Origin: Cryptomeria japonica
Taxonomy: Eukaryota; Streptophyta; Pinopsida; Cupressales; Cupressaceae
Reading direction: 5' to 3'
Assembly: GCF_030272615.1 (NCBI RefSeq)
Contig: NC_081413.1
Location: forward strand, 145,180,476-145,244,475
DNA: 64,000 nucleotides
A program made the translations under genes and the position numbers. Below are positions 22,601-33,830 of the stretch, in pieces; the stretch's first letter is position 1, and every line of letters begins with the position of its first letter. Under the pieces are notes generated by a model. It did not search any database and was not told where the DNA came from. It saw only the letters and a list, made by a program, of their open reading frames with translations.

Positions 22601-23777
22601 GAAACATATAAGTATTCAACTCCAACAATGGACGTCAACATTACTCTAAAAATGCTCATAAAGCCAAGTCACCAGTAAAATAATGCACGAGCATGAGCAA
22701 AGTCGGGCCCCAAAGTGGGTCCGACTAAAAAAAAATTTTGATTTCAAGCATCTAGCCTTTAATATGCTTCACAGGCGTCAAACATACCTCTGGAAAAGAT
22801 CGGCATCGTTTTTGGATCATTAATCCGCATTTTACAACCTTCAAGCAATTACGCCACAATTTTCGCATTTAATCGTGAAGACGTAATTTTCAAACCTGTC
22901 AAAACACCTTTCTGGAGCTCGCCATTTGATAGGCATGTACTCTGATATACAAGGATGACTTCTACCAAACGGTTTCTCAAGATGAGTCTCGAGCGAAGAG
23001 ATATTAATTTCCGAAAATGCCCAACTGACTTTGTCGACACTGCGGACCTGATGAAGTCAATGTCTTGGCAACACATGACGCCTTTCTCAAAAATATCAAA
23101 TGACCTCCATAGGCCCTCAAATTTGAAACATAGGTACCTTGAAGTACATATTAAATCTTCAAATCCTCAGTTTGATCACCAGACTGACAGGATGTAAACG
23201 ATGTGCTCACAAAAATGGCTACATTAACTGATATAACACTAGAGTGCGGATAACTGAATTTGATGACAAAATGAGCTCTTTTGAAAACCGATCAAACGGA
23301 TTGGTAGAGCCTTGAAATTTGAAAAGTGGCTCATCATTTATACCATCATTAGCCCGGAACAAATATTCTGACATGACACTTACTGAGGCAACTTTTACAC
23401 TTGTGCGAAATAGGGCTCCGACTAGCTGTCGAAACAGGGACTAGTCAAACCACAAACTGCAAACAGATTTGGCTTTGAAAACTGAGCAAATGGATTCGTC
23501 AAGACCTGAAATTTTGCAGGCTGACTCACATTAATGCATACAATAAAAGTTGTGGGCTTTGAAATTTTGAATTTTGAAAGTTGCACATCACTGAATAGGC
23601 CAAATGAAAGGTGTGGGACATGAATCCTAAGCCTTACCCTCTGAAAAGCAACGGGCTCCATTTTACCCCCTTGCTAACTAGGCATTCAAACTGACTCATT
23701 TAGGTGCCTTTCTGACGTACAGAGCAAAATTTTGAAATGGGCCTATAAACTTGACTCAATTTTAATAAGTCCCAACA
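19638..23777 (-). repeat. 5' LTR of the large-LTR element (LTR-B)
   Basis: 4140 bp, TGTTGTTCACC to AAGTCCCAACA on the plus strand; both ends obey TG...CA. It pairs with 3451-7857. It lacks about 77 bp near 22190 and about 120 bp near 23545 that LTR-A keeps. A 45-bp tandem unit occurs about twice at 20938-21010. Confidence 0.9.
20938..21010. repeat. 45-bp tandem repeat in LTR-B, about 1.6 units
   Basis: Units start at 20938 and 20983; homologous to the longer array at 4751. Confidence 0.85.
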
Positions 23778-24939
23778 GGGGGTGAATTAGTATACAAATA
23801 ATTACAAAACTTAAACTCTTAAACAGTTTAGCAGTTAATCAGTATAACAGATTTACTAAGAAACCGGTTAAGACAAATGCAAACCAAACAGCAAATAAAG
23901 CATTCACCCACAAGAGCACAATCACCATAACACGAGGTTTTGACATGGAAACCCAAATGGAAAAAACCATGGTGAGCTGAAACTCACAAGTAACTACCTA
24001 CATAATAGTAACCAGACCGGTTAAGGTCAAACCGGTTAAGGTCATACAATGTTCTTCACCAGAACAGATCCTGTTAGAAATCTAGATCTCTATTAAGAGA
24101 TAAGTCCAATTAAAGACTACCTTGTAAGAGGATTTCAAATTCACAGTTGTGAACCACCTTGTTAGAGGATTTACAAAGGCTTTTCCGGGCCTACCCAGTT
24201 AAGGGTTTCAGACTTGTCGAAGATGTGAGTAATCAACAAGTGAGTGATGTAGATACTAGCACAGTATGCTTGGTTAGATCCTTGATAGCTCATTGTTAAT
24301 GTATTTTAGCATTACTTCAGTCTTCAATATCTCCACACTCAATTTCTTCACATAGACCTAATCTTCTCTGCTATGTTCCCACATACAAAATTCTCATCAA
24401 CCACCTAAAACCCCTTTCAACTCCTTAAACCCTAGACATGATGTCCTTATAAAGGAATCTGATTTCGTGTCGGTCCAATAGGATTACATTGCAAGTTCCT
24501 AGGTTCAATGCATCTAGACACATTTGGTAACACGATAGAAAATCACTGCCAAAGTGTCAGTGGATGATAACTCATCACAAAAATACCAGTTGGTAACTCA
24601 TCATAGAGTAATACCGGTTCATACATTTAACTGATTACCTATTCATACATTTACCAATTACCGGTTTGTCAAAATGAAGACTGGGAAAAATGATAATTGC
24701 CCCTTTATTCCTTTGTTCTTCTTGAGATCCTCAAACCGCTTGAGGTCTTCATACCGCATGGGTCTTCATACCACTTGAGATCGGTAAACACTTTCTACAA
24801 AACACCGATAGTCTAAACACTATAATACATAATACCGGTTGGAACAAATACTGATTGAGCATAACTCATACATAAAAAGTGATCTCAAAACAAGTGTGTG
24901 TCCATCAATGACAATCACAACATCATCAAAATGCCAACA
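23778..24939 (-). repeat. 3' LTR of R1 element (main part)
   Basis: Aligns with 30121-31304 throughout, ending ATGCCAACA at 24939. It carries the promoter-like CCTTATAAAGG at 24445-24455. Its first 24 bases were separated to 3427-3450 by the large-LTR insertion. Confidence 0.9.
24445..24455 (-). promoter_or_regulatory. TATA-like element in R1 LTR
   Basis: Minus-strand CCTTTATAAGG, near-palindromic, conserved at 30807-30817 in the other LTR. Confidence 0.55.
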
Positions 24940-24940
24940 A

Positions 24941-24951
24941 TCTCCCCCTTT
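24941..24951 (-). promoter_or_regulatory. Polypurine tract of R1 element
   Basis: Minus-strand AAAGGGGGAGA directly upstream of the 3' LTR start. Confidence 0.8.
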
Positions 24952-25213
24952 GGCATTGATGGCAACACTTAGGAAAATTTTGACCTCTAAGTGTTTTTCA
25001 ACAAAAATATGCCATAATCAAAATTACTCCCCCTAAGCATATACACTATCCCTTTTGCAAAAATTACAATGTATACTACTCCCTTAAAGAGATAAACATG
25101 AAAGTATACATAACATTCATCAAAATTTTAAATACTACTCCCCCTTTGCCAACAATGACAAAATACTGGGTAGAATAACCCTTGGTTCTCATTATCATTA
25201 AAATAATAAATGT

Positions 25214-28200
25214 TCATGATAATAATGAGTGAAACTTATCAAAATCCAATTTAAAATCTGGCATAAAAGTCTTCATGGCTAAAGACCATGACTCAATTAA
25301 TGAGGTAGCAACCTCACTTTCCGTCTGCATTTGAGATACGTGTTCTTCCATGGCATCAATTGTGCTCATCTCTTGAGTGACTGTTAAAGCTTCTAGATTG
25401 AGAAAGCTCTTCTAAAGTATTTGCAATCTGGGTAATAAAACCAATTGAAGTTCCTGCAAATCTCTAGTCTTGTTGCTAATCTCCAACTCTATCCTGGCCG
25501 ACTCGAGCTGAAACCGGTGAATAGTTTGGCCATATGTAGTAAAAGAATCATAGGGCGTCTTAAAGGTGCTTATGTATGCTTGCAAATCAGATTGCAGTTT
25601 TTCCTTCTATGCAAGCACATCGTCACAAAATAGATGGGGTTGGCTGATTTTGCTTAGCAGTAGCTTGCCCTCATCTATAGCATCTCTTATGTTCTTCTGT
25701 TGTTTCAGAAGTTTAGACTGGAGCTCGTTCAGTTTCTTCAGTAAGGTAGTGTTTAGTGCCTTTTGATGCTTCTTCTGTGCATTAGCTTCATTAACCTCTT
25801 CCAGGCATTGTACCTGGTCCTCCACAACTGTACATAGAAGTTTTAGTTGGGCCAAAGAGGAATCAGTATTGGGGAGTTCTGTACCAGGAATCAAACTGGT
25901 AAGAGTATCCACCTCAGTTTGAATAACATCTTTCTCCTTTTTCCTCCTTAATACTTCCAGTCGCTCTTATGCAAGCTTAATGCTTTGGAGCAGATCTGAT
26001 TCATTTGCAGATTGGAGGTCAATAGGACTGGTGATGTTAGCTAGTTTGGCTTGACCACTGGTTGCCTTTGGGGTCTCCACTTGTGTGCTCTTTTCTGCTT
26101 CCTTCTTCTCTTTAGCTTTTTTCTTTTCCTCTTCTGCCTTCTTTTTCTCCTCTTCTTTTTTCTTTTTCTTTTCTTCTTCCTTCTTCTTTTCTTCTTCCTT
26201 CTTCTTTTCTTCATCCTTCTTCTTTTCTTTGTTTAGTTTCCTCTTCTCCTCTTCTTTCTTCTTCTCCTCTTCTTTCCTTTTCTCCTCTTCTTTTCTTTTT
26301 TCTTCTTTTGCTGCTTTCTCTTTGTCAGCCTTTTCTTTGTCTAGCTTCTGCTTTTCTTCTTTTTCTTTATCCTGCTCTTCCTTGTCTGCCTTTTCTTTAT
26401 CAACATTTTCCTTTGCTGCATCTGGAGTGACATCTTCACCATCCAAAGCATCAACGTCAATAGTGTCCATCTATTCAATAACCGATTCTCCTTCACTGTC
26501 ATATACCTCATCCGGTTTTCCGGTTTCTAGTTCTTGTTCAATCTTCTTGTTCACTTCAAACACTTGGTGCAATCTCAAAGTGGCTTTAGCATGGGAGTGT
26601 GTATCTTTCGCCACTTTAGAGACTTTGCCTTCCAGTAACAAGAGTCTTCTTCTTCTCATGAAGAAGAGGCCTTTGTACTTATCCATGATTTCATAGAGCT
26701 CAGAATTTGACACATTGGGAAAATATTGTGCAAATATTTCCTCTCTTATTTTATGTTCTTTTTCAATGGCAATGCGCCATTTGTTATCTAAATAATTGTA
26801 TAAAGAATCCGGTGTCACCGATCTAATTTCTGATGGTGACTGGTCATTAATACATAGATATTGAATGACTTCCTATTCAACTTCCTCCTTTTCATTATCA
26901 TTAAAATCATCAAATTGATCTATTAAATCACTTAGCACTTTTCTCCTAATATTCTTGATAGTCCTTTGACAATGTGTCAATGGTTTGTAAGAGGAAATGT
27001 CTATATTTACCGGTGTTGACGATGTCGGTTCATTGCTAGTTGTCTTTGCCTTCTTCCTAGTTTGCCTAGTCTTTTTAGGCTGCACTTTAGGTTCTGTATC
27101 CTCAAAATCCGGTGAGTTACTCTTGGTCTTTCGCTTCCTTTCAAAAACCTTTGCGGGTGAAACTTCTGGTTTCTTCTTGGCAAGTGACCGCTTGGTCACT
27201 TTAGGACTTGCTGAGGTAACCGGTGCCAATACTGATGGCACTACCTTTCCCTTCTTCATTGAAGGTTCTTCAACTAGTTTTATCCTTTCCAAGTAGGTGT
27301 CGGTTCTCTTCTTCTTCGGATCAAGAGGCGAGGCAAGTAGGGTAGAGGCATATCCATCTAGCATGTCATACATCACCTCATATCCCATGGGTTCAACTTT
27401 TTCTTTTCTTGGCTCCACTACCTCCATTATGCACTCATCTACTTTGATGGTAAAGTAGATCTCCTCTTCATACTTCTTTACAATATCGCTAGATATCCTC
27501 ATCCGCTGGCTCATCTTCTGCTTGAATTCATCAAAATATTTATTCAAGACTTTAGGATATCCAGTTCCCACCACTTGAAGACTTTCTCTGATTTGTTTGG
27601 TAACCGATTGGTCAGCAGACCATTGCATATCACTGACTCCCAGGAAATAGCCTTGAAAGTAGAAAAATAGACCTACCAAAAGTTGTCCAAATTTGAATCT
27701 TAGGGCACTGTCCTATTTGATAGACTTCAGGTTTATTAACAATTGTTTCTGCATACAGGTGCAAAGATCAAATGAGTCATCTTCCATGATCATTCTGTAG
27801 GCGGCATTCACCATAGCCTCAGAGACAGAGTTTATTCTGCTAGCATAGAATGTCTAGTATCCGATCACCATGCAAGCATACTTGACCAAATCATCCTTGA
27901 TGGTGTTGACGGTCATTCCCCGTTGGTCACTCACATAACCGATAAGCTTAGTCATTTCAGTCTTTATGACTTTTCTTAGGGCTGGAACCTCACCAATATT
28001 GTAGAAACTAGTGACAACATGAATGGCTTTAGGCGTAATATCATGTGTCCTCTCGAGATACATCTTGTCACCATGCACTCTGCTTAGAATGATGTGGATG
28101 TGATCTTCCATAAATTCTTCAAGAAAGTACACCGTATTGTGATGTTTCTTCCTCTCCTTCTAGTTTGATCTTTTTGTCATCCCCACATAATAGACCTAGC

Positions 28201-28379
28201 TGGGAATGGATCACTAGAGATCCTAGGTCTTCCAATTTACAATCAATGTACCTTGAAATATCATCTTCCACTATAACTCCAATGGGTATCTGAGATAAGG
28301 CATTATATTTCATCTTTCATTGGATAAAATCCACTGAATCAATAGGTGCACTAGAACTCAAGTGCGATGTTGAAGCCAT
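25214..28379 (-). pseudogene. ORF2 of R1 element, about 1050 codons, unknown function
   Basis: Starts at ATG 28379. After a TGA at codon 22 and one frameshift near 28130, a single frame runs to TGA at 25214 with only about seven stops, against about fifty expected by chance. Segments in order: 'GVIVEDDISRYIDCKLEDLG'; 'HIILSRVHGDKMYLERTHD'; a part with 'VEPMGYEVMYDMLDGYAS'; a basic Lys/Pro/Ser region; 'LYNYLDNKWRIAIEKEHK'; a 130-residue Lys/Glu repeat; then two coiled-coil parts ending 'KLDFDKFHSLLS'. The plus-strand copy at 40749-43430 has the same first segments in the same order. I recognise no enzyme motif. It may be an element-specific protein or a captured plant gene. Confidence 0.75.
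26090..26420 (-). repeat. Lys/Glu codon repeat within ORF2
   Basis: About 330 bp of CTT/CTC-rich plus strand encode KKEEE-type repeats on the minus strand. The long Ser/Phe-rich frame on the plus strand is its shadow. Confidence 0.9.
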
Positions 28380-28828
28380 GATTAACTGATAAACAAGAAT
28401 TTTGATAAATACCTTCAAAATTTCAAAATTTACAGTTTGTCAATACAATGCACACTTCACCACTTTGATTATTTGAATACCACTTTGTGTTCTTCACTTG
28501 ATTGATTGTCACTATCTCTGGATTCTACTGCAAAGTTTTGAAATCTCTATGAGTCGCAAGTCGAATTGCCTTTTGTTTCTCTTCTCTTGAAAAATTCTTC
28601 GCTCATAAACTGATAAGTGAAAAATGACTTGAAAATCCTATTTAAATGAATTCTTCACCTACCATAATAAATGCATCACCGTTAGGGTATAAACCCTAAT
28701 TATGCCTTTTACCATTTTTGGTCTTCTGTCGATTGACATGTAACACATATTGGTTAAGGTCTTTTACCGGTGTAAATCGGGGATTCAAAACATTTCACCG
28801 ATTTGTTCCCCCTAAGCTTTTCTGAAGC
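28380..28828 (-). other. Spacer between ORF1 and ORF2 of R1 element
   Basis: 450 bp without ORFs. On the minus strand it opens with a stem-loop over the ORF1 stop (28812-28832) and a purine run AGGGGG. It then has a TATA-like TATTTAAATAGG near 28640-28650, about 265 bp before the ORF2 start. The copy at 40199-40748 also has a spacer of about 550 bp. Confidence 0.6.
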
Positions 28829-28832
28829 TTAG
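28812..28832 (-). promoter_or_regulatory. Stem-loop at the ORF1 stop codon
   Basis: CTAAGCTT and AAGCTTAG form a perfect 8-bp stem with a 5-base loop. The ORF1 TAA lies in one arm. Confidence 0.7.
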
Positions 28833-30070
28833 TTTGCTGGTTCAACGACTTCCACACTAGGTGCAAAAATTGGTTCTTCTTGTGACACTTCAGGTTTCTT
28901 CTTCCATGTTTTCTTCATATCTGTTTGAACAGTTTCAACATCAATCTTTCCTTCTGGAGTGACCGATATATCATCTGATAGGTTCTTTCTCATTCTACAG
29001 GTTCTGGCAGGGTATCCAGGTTTGTTGCAATGATAGCATACCATTCCAGGTGTTCTCCATGGTCCATTGTTCATTCTACCATTCATCCTCCTGCATGTTG
29101 TAGCAGTGTGACTGCTACCATGGCAAATCAAACAGGTTGTTCTCCAACCGGTTGCCGCTTGATAGCCACCACCACCCGATTGATGGTCATAGGCTTTATA
29201 CCAGTTTGGATTCCAGTTCACAGAGGATTCAGGAAAAACTCCTTGAGTCCTTTGAGGATATCTCCCAATGTTGTGCATAACAAACCTACATTCAAATTCT
29301 CTATGCCCAAACTTGTTGCATGCATAACAGTTTCCATTGAATCTATTGGATCTAGGCTTATTGTTTAGAAAATAAGGAAAATCGCTGTAAGCCTTATTTC
29401 TACATACATTAGTAGTATGTCCCTCCTTGAGACAATTAAAGAAAACAGGTTTGAATTTTTGCTTACCTTTATCCTTTGGTGTTGGTTGCTTCTTTGATGC
29501 CACATCTTTTGCTCCAGAGGATTCATTCTTTACCGGTTTAGTTGATTCAAGCTTTTGCTCTAGTTTAGCAGCACTGTGATTGAATTAGGCAAGGATTTCC
29601 TTTGACTCAGTGAGTTCCTTGGTAATAGAAGCATTGGATTCCTTCAAGGTTGCATTCTCAGAAATAGCCATGTTTAGTTCACCTTGCATTTCTTCTTTTT
29701 CCACTTTACTCTCTTGGAGATGAGTGGTAAGGGCATTGATTTCTTGTTTCAGTTTGGAGATCTCATGATCTTTGTCTTTTACCAGATCTTCAACTTTCCT
29801 TTGGTTCTCAAGCTCTTGACACATTCTGATAGTCAATCCTTCCAGTTCCCTTCTTAGGTTGGCATTAGATTCATTCAGTTTTTCAACTTCTTCAACTAGG
29901 GCTTCCATGTCTGCTTCATCAGAAGAACTATTTTTAGTAAGCTCCATCATTTTTTCAGCATGCTCTCTTCTCTTTGCTAGAGAGGCTTTATATTTGACTT
30001 TAAGTTCATCAAAGGCTTTCTCAGTCTGAGTGAGACGGTGAGTAAGCTCCCTCATAGTGTATTCCCCCAT
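28829..30070 (-). pseudogene. ORF1 of R1 element: coiled coil plus CCHC zinc knuckles (gag-like)
   Basis: Starts at ATG 30070, 36 bp after the primer-binding site. About 413 codons with one in-frame TAA at 29585. Residues 1-160 are a long coiled coil with heptad-like Leu/Glu/Lys. From residue about 210 there are four knuckles: a degenerate one lacking its first Cys ('FNCLKEGHTTNVC', about 211-223), then 'CYACNKFGHREFEC' (248-261), 'CLICHGSSHTATTC' (313-326) and 'CYHCNKPGYPARTC' (345-358, His replaced by Tyr). Its position, and the knuckles, fit an RNA-binding Gag nucleocapsid. No typical capsid helix set is recognised before them. Confidence 0.75.
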
Positions 30071-30105
30071 ATCTCCTTCCAAGTGGTTAAACTTATAGAA
30101 AGGTT

Positions 30106-30118
30106 GGCTCTGATACCA
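30106..30118 (-). promoter_or_regulatory. Primer-binding site, initiator tRNA-Met type
   Basis: Minus-strand TGGTATCAGAGCC, two bases from the LTR end at 30121. It is the usual plant complement to initiator tRNA-Met. Confidence 0.92.
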
Positions 30119-30120
30119 AT

Positions 30121-31304
30121 TGATGAATACTAAGAGGTGGGGGTGAATTAGTATACAAATAATTACTGAACTTAAACTCTTAAACAATTTAACAGTTAAC
30201 CGGTATAACAGATTTACTAACAAACTAGTTAAGAAAAATGCAAACCAAACAACAAATAAAGCATTCACCCACAAGAGCACAATCACCATAACACAAGAGG
30301 TTTTGATGTGGAAACCCAAATGGGAAAAACCATGGTGAGCTGAAACTCACAAGTAACTATCTGTAGAATAGTAACCAGATCAGTTAAGGTCGGACTGGTT
30401 AAGGTCATACAATGTTCTTTACCAAAAAAAATTCTGTTAGAAATCTAGATCTTTGTTAGGAGATAAGTCCGATTAAAGACTACCTTGTAATAGGATTTCA
30501 AATTCATAGTTGTTAACACCTTGTTAGAGGATTTACAAAGGCTTTTCTAGGCCTACCCGGTTAAGGGTTTCAGACTTGTTGAAGATGTGAGTAATCAACA
30601 AGTGAGTGATCTAGATACTAGCATAGTATGCTTGGTTAGATCCTTGATAGCTCATTGTTAATGCATTTTAGCATTACTTCAGTCTTCAATATCTCCACAC
30701 TCAGTTTCTTCACACAGACCTAATCTTCTCTGCTATGTTCACACATACAAAATTCTCATCAACCACCTAAAACCCCTTTCAACTCCTTAAACCCTAGACA
30801 TGATGTCCTTATAAAGGAATCTGATTTTGTGTCGGTCCAATAGGATTACATTGCAAGTTCCTAGGTTCAATGCATCTGGACACATTTGGTAACATGGTAG
30901 AAAATCGCCGCCAAAGTGTCGGTAGATGATAACTCATCACAAAAATACTGATTGGTAACTCATCACAAAGTAATACTGGTTCATACATTTAACTGATTAC
31001 CAGTTCATACATTTTACCAATTACCAGTTTGTCAAAATGAAGATTGGGAAAAATGATAACTACCCCTTTATTCCTTCGTTCTTCTTGAGATCCTCAAACC
31101 ACTTGAGGTCTTCATATCGCTTGGGTCTTCATACCGCTTGAGATTAGTAAACACTTTCTGCAAAACACCGATAGTCTAAAGACTATAATACATAATATCG
31201 GTTCGAACAAATACTGGTTGAGCATAACTCATACATAAAAAGTGATCTCAAAACAAGTGTGTGTCCATCAATGACAATCACAACATCATCAAAATGCCAA
31301 AACA
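30121..31304 (-). repeat. 5' LTR of R1 element
   Basis: 1184 bp. On the plus strand it begins TGATGAATACTAAGAGG and ends near ATGCCAAAACA; the terminal bases at 31299-31304 are slightly altered compared with 24939. TATA-like element at 30807-30817. Confidence 0.9.
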
Positions 31305-32613
31305 CACAAAGTAAACATATCTCAGTCAAGATCAATATTCATAAGAATACTTGAAATCAATAGGTTTAATTGTTATGACAACTTAACAGTAAACAACTTC
31401 AATCTTGTAAACATCAACAATGCTTAATCATAACTCAACATATTCATATTTCAATGGTTCTTCTTATCAGGCCTTATTAGAAGTTAACCAAATCAACAAA
31501 TAAGATCATAACCACAAAAGCATTCACCACTTGACACAAATGTTTGTACATGGAAAACCCAAATAGGTAAAAACCACGGTGAGATGAGACTCACAAGGAT
31601 AACTATCTGAACTCTTTTGAAGTTCGCCCTATTAGGAGCCAAGCCTGTTAAAGCTTTATGATAATTCCTATTAAGAACTAATTCTGGTTAGGAATCACCA
31701 GGTTAAGGTATTTACAAATATGCTTTGATGAGAAGAACAATACCCTATTAGGAGTAACCTCACTGGAGGATTTAAGAATCCAAGCAAATGGACCACCTTG
31801 TTAGAGGATTTAATGAGTAACCAAGCTTGTTAGGGCTTACCAGGTTAAGGGATTTCACTACTGCTATAATTGTTAGAAAACAATAGGTTTTCTTGATCTA
31901 TCTTAGTAGAACTACATTTTCTTGATCAGATCCTTTTGAGCTTCAATCTGCCTTCACTCAAAGTGCAGATCCATTCACTGGTTAGGCAACTACACATTGA
32001 ACAGGATCTATCAATCTTGCCAACAACCTTTACAAACAACTTCATTGACCTTAAATACAAATCAGTTAGGTCGGTAACACAACAAAAACCTAATTCTCAT
32101 CATCGAGATTACAAACAAGTCAGTACAATCTTGACCATTAGAAATCATGACAATCTCTTCACATTCTTCAAGAAAATTCTAACCGCTCCATGATCACTGC
32201 TTCATCGGACTTTGTAACTCATCACGCATTGTGCATTAGATGCAATCCACTTTGCTCCTTCCCTAGACAAAAAAAAACATGCCAAAAATAATTTAAACTT
32301 ATCCTTATACAATGATCACACATGTCTCCATCATTACTTCTTATCACATAATAAACCAACAAACTTGATTAGTTAGGGTTTAACAGTTGATAGGGTTTAC
32401 TGGTTACATTCCTTAGAAAGGTTTAACCCTTTACACCGGTTCAACTCACAAACTTTACATACCAGTTTACAACATCTTCCACAAAGCTCTTCTTACCGGT
32501 TACTAGCCAATATAAAAAACAACAATATTAGAAATAACATGAATACCATTACCGGTTCAATTGACATCAATGACAACATATCATTAATGCAATCTCTATG
32601 CAAAATGCCAACA
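31305..32613 (-). mobile_element. Solo LTR family R2, right piece
   Basis: Continues the LTR begun at 3320-3426 after removal of the R1 element. It ends CAAAATGCCAACA at 32613, the family LTR terminus, and is followed by the ATCAC duplication. No internal coding region belongs to it, so it is a solo LTR. An 85-codon frame at 31936-32193 inside it looks accidental. Confidence 0.7.
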
Positions 32614-32618
32614 ATCAC
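32614..32618. repeat. Target-site duplication ATCAC, right copy
   Basis: Partner of 3315-3319; joining at it restores the host reading frame. Confidence 0.6.
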
Positions 32619-33830
32619 TGCTGATGAGGGCAGGAAAATTGTAAGTCAGGTTGGAGTCTTGATAATGTCATAATGGGACATAGAAGATGCAGTGGCATTT
32701 GACACAATTAGGAAATCAAAGGAAAAAGAAACATGGTTAGCATTAAGAGGATCAAATTTTGCAGATGATTATGCAACCTTGGCAATATGGACACTAGAGG
32801 AAGGACCTAGGAAGCCTAACATCAGTGATTTAAATCCCAACTTAAGGGGTAGCCTAATTATAAATAGAGCAGCCAACACATCAAGTGTAGAGGCTACAAA
32901 GTTAAATGTTGATGTTGTTAAGCTAGCACATGAGAGTGCAAAAAAGGAAGCTTTAGAGAAGGGTGAGGTGTTAAAGTAGTTTGAAAAGATTTTTAATGAT
33001 TATAATGCATCTCATAAAATGTGTGTGGAGTTGCAAATGAGAGTGCCACTCTTAAGAAAGGACAAATAAAGGTTTCCTATCCTACACTTATAGGGCCATC
33101 TGAGCCATCAACATCTAGGTCACCACCTATGGTCCAGGGAGGAGAAGCAACTCAACTAAATATAAGTACTAATGTCCCTGGTATGGTATTAGTCCTATAT
33201 GATAATGATGATGATGATGAGCCTAATACTACAAGATCAACTAAACCAAATGAGTCTCAGTTTTTAGAGAAGATTGTTAAATTAGAAAGTAAACTGAAAG
33301 AATCATAAAAAAAATTAGACAAGCAATAGGAGGATATAGTTAGCTCAGTGCTAACTCATTTGAATGAGAAAGTTGAAAGCAGGTTAAATAATATCTGTTC
33401 TTTATATTGTTTACTTTTGATGCTATTCAAAAGTTTAATGATGATAAAGAAGTGGCAATTCCCCTATTCACAAAATGGTTACAAAGAGGAAATGAGCTCA
33501 GAATGATGTCCATGGTTTCTAAATTTCATGTCGAGAGACCACATGCACTCCAACCAATATATTTGTTGGTAAAATCAATGCAGGAAGCCCAAATTTTGCT
33601 AGAAAATATAGAAAGAAAGGTAAGGGAATTGATGAAGAGTTTTAGTGAATTTAGAACAAACTCTTTTCCTAGAAATTGAAGATAATGAAGGGGCAGTCGA
33701 GCGTTTACAATTTTGGAAGGAGGAGGCAAAATGAGTCATGAATACCTAGGTAGAAATGATTTGTGAAGTGCTAAATATTTATATGTTGGAGGATAGAATT
33801 GATAAAATAATTTCTATAGGATTATTTTGA
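32619..33830 (+). pseudogene. Decayed ORF copy 0b, right part
   Basis: Continues the frame left at 3319. Segments: 32692-32979 with 'FADDYATLAIWTLEEGPRKP'; a coiled-coil-like stretch; a Ser/Pro/Asp-rich linker (33021-33308) with an Asp run; then a helical segment (33407-33679) with 'LFTKWLQRGNELRMM' and 'LVKSMQEAQILLENIERK'. The last two correspond to segments of copy 0a at 311-1058 in the same order. Several stops and frame changes show long decay. Not assignable to a known family. Confidence 0.5.

Larger units (their letters stand above)
3451..23777 (-). mobile_element. Large-LTR, gag-only retrotransposon (carries a nested element)
   Basis: Two direct repeats of 4.41 and 4.14 kb bracket a short internal region. 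Without the nested element at 11412-19239 the internal part is only about 3.9 kb, shorter than either LTR. Gag lies on the minus strand, so 19638-23777 is the 5' LTR and 3451-7857 the 3' LTR. A primer-binding site stands four bases inside the 5' LTR. The only coding content is a gag domain and a long acidic extension; protease, RT, RNase H and integrase are absent, so it is non-autonomous. It is inserted in the 3' LTR of the R1 element. No polypurine tract is seen beside the 3' LTR. Confidence 0.85.
23778..31304 (-). mobile_element. R1 element: pol-less two-ORF LTR retrotransposon, copy 1
   Basis: A minus-strand element of about 7.55 kb including the 24-bp piece at 3427-3450. The 5' LTR is 30121-31304 and the 3' LTR is 3427-3450 plus 23778-24939. 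An initiator-tRNA-Met primer-binding site is at 30106-30118 and a polypurine tract at 24941-24951. The 5.2-kb internal region encodes ORF1 (coiled coil and zinc knuckles) and ORF2 (about 1050 codons, unknown). Protease, RT, RNase H and integrase are absent. CACAT (3422-3426) and CACAA (31305-31309) are a likely target duplication. A second copy of the family lies at 37561-43445 on the other strand. Confidence 0.85.

Noticed and set aside
26085-26696. A 203-codon Ser/Phe-rich frame on the plus strand
   Set aside because: Shadow of the minus-strand Lys/Glu repeat of ORF2; its composition is only the complement of that repeat.
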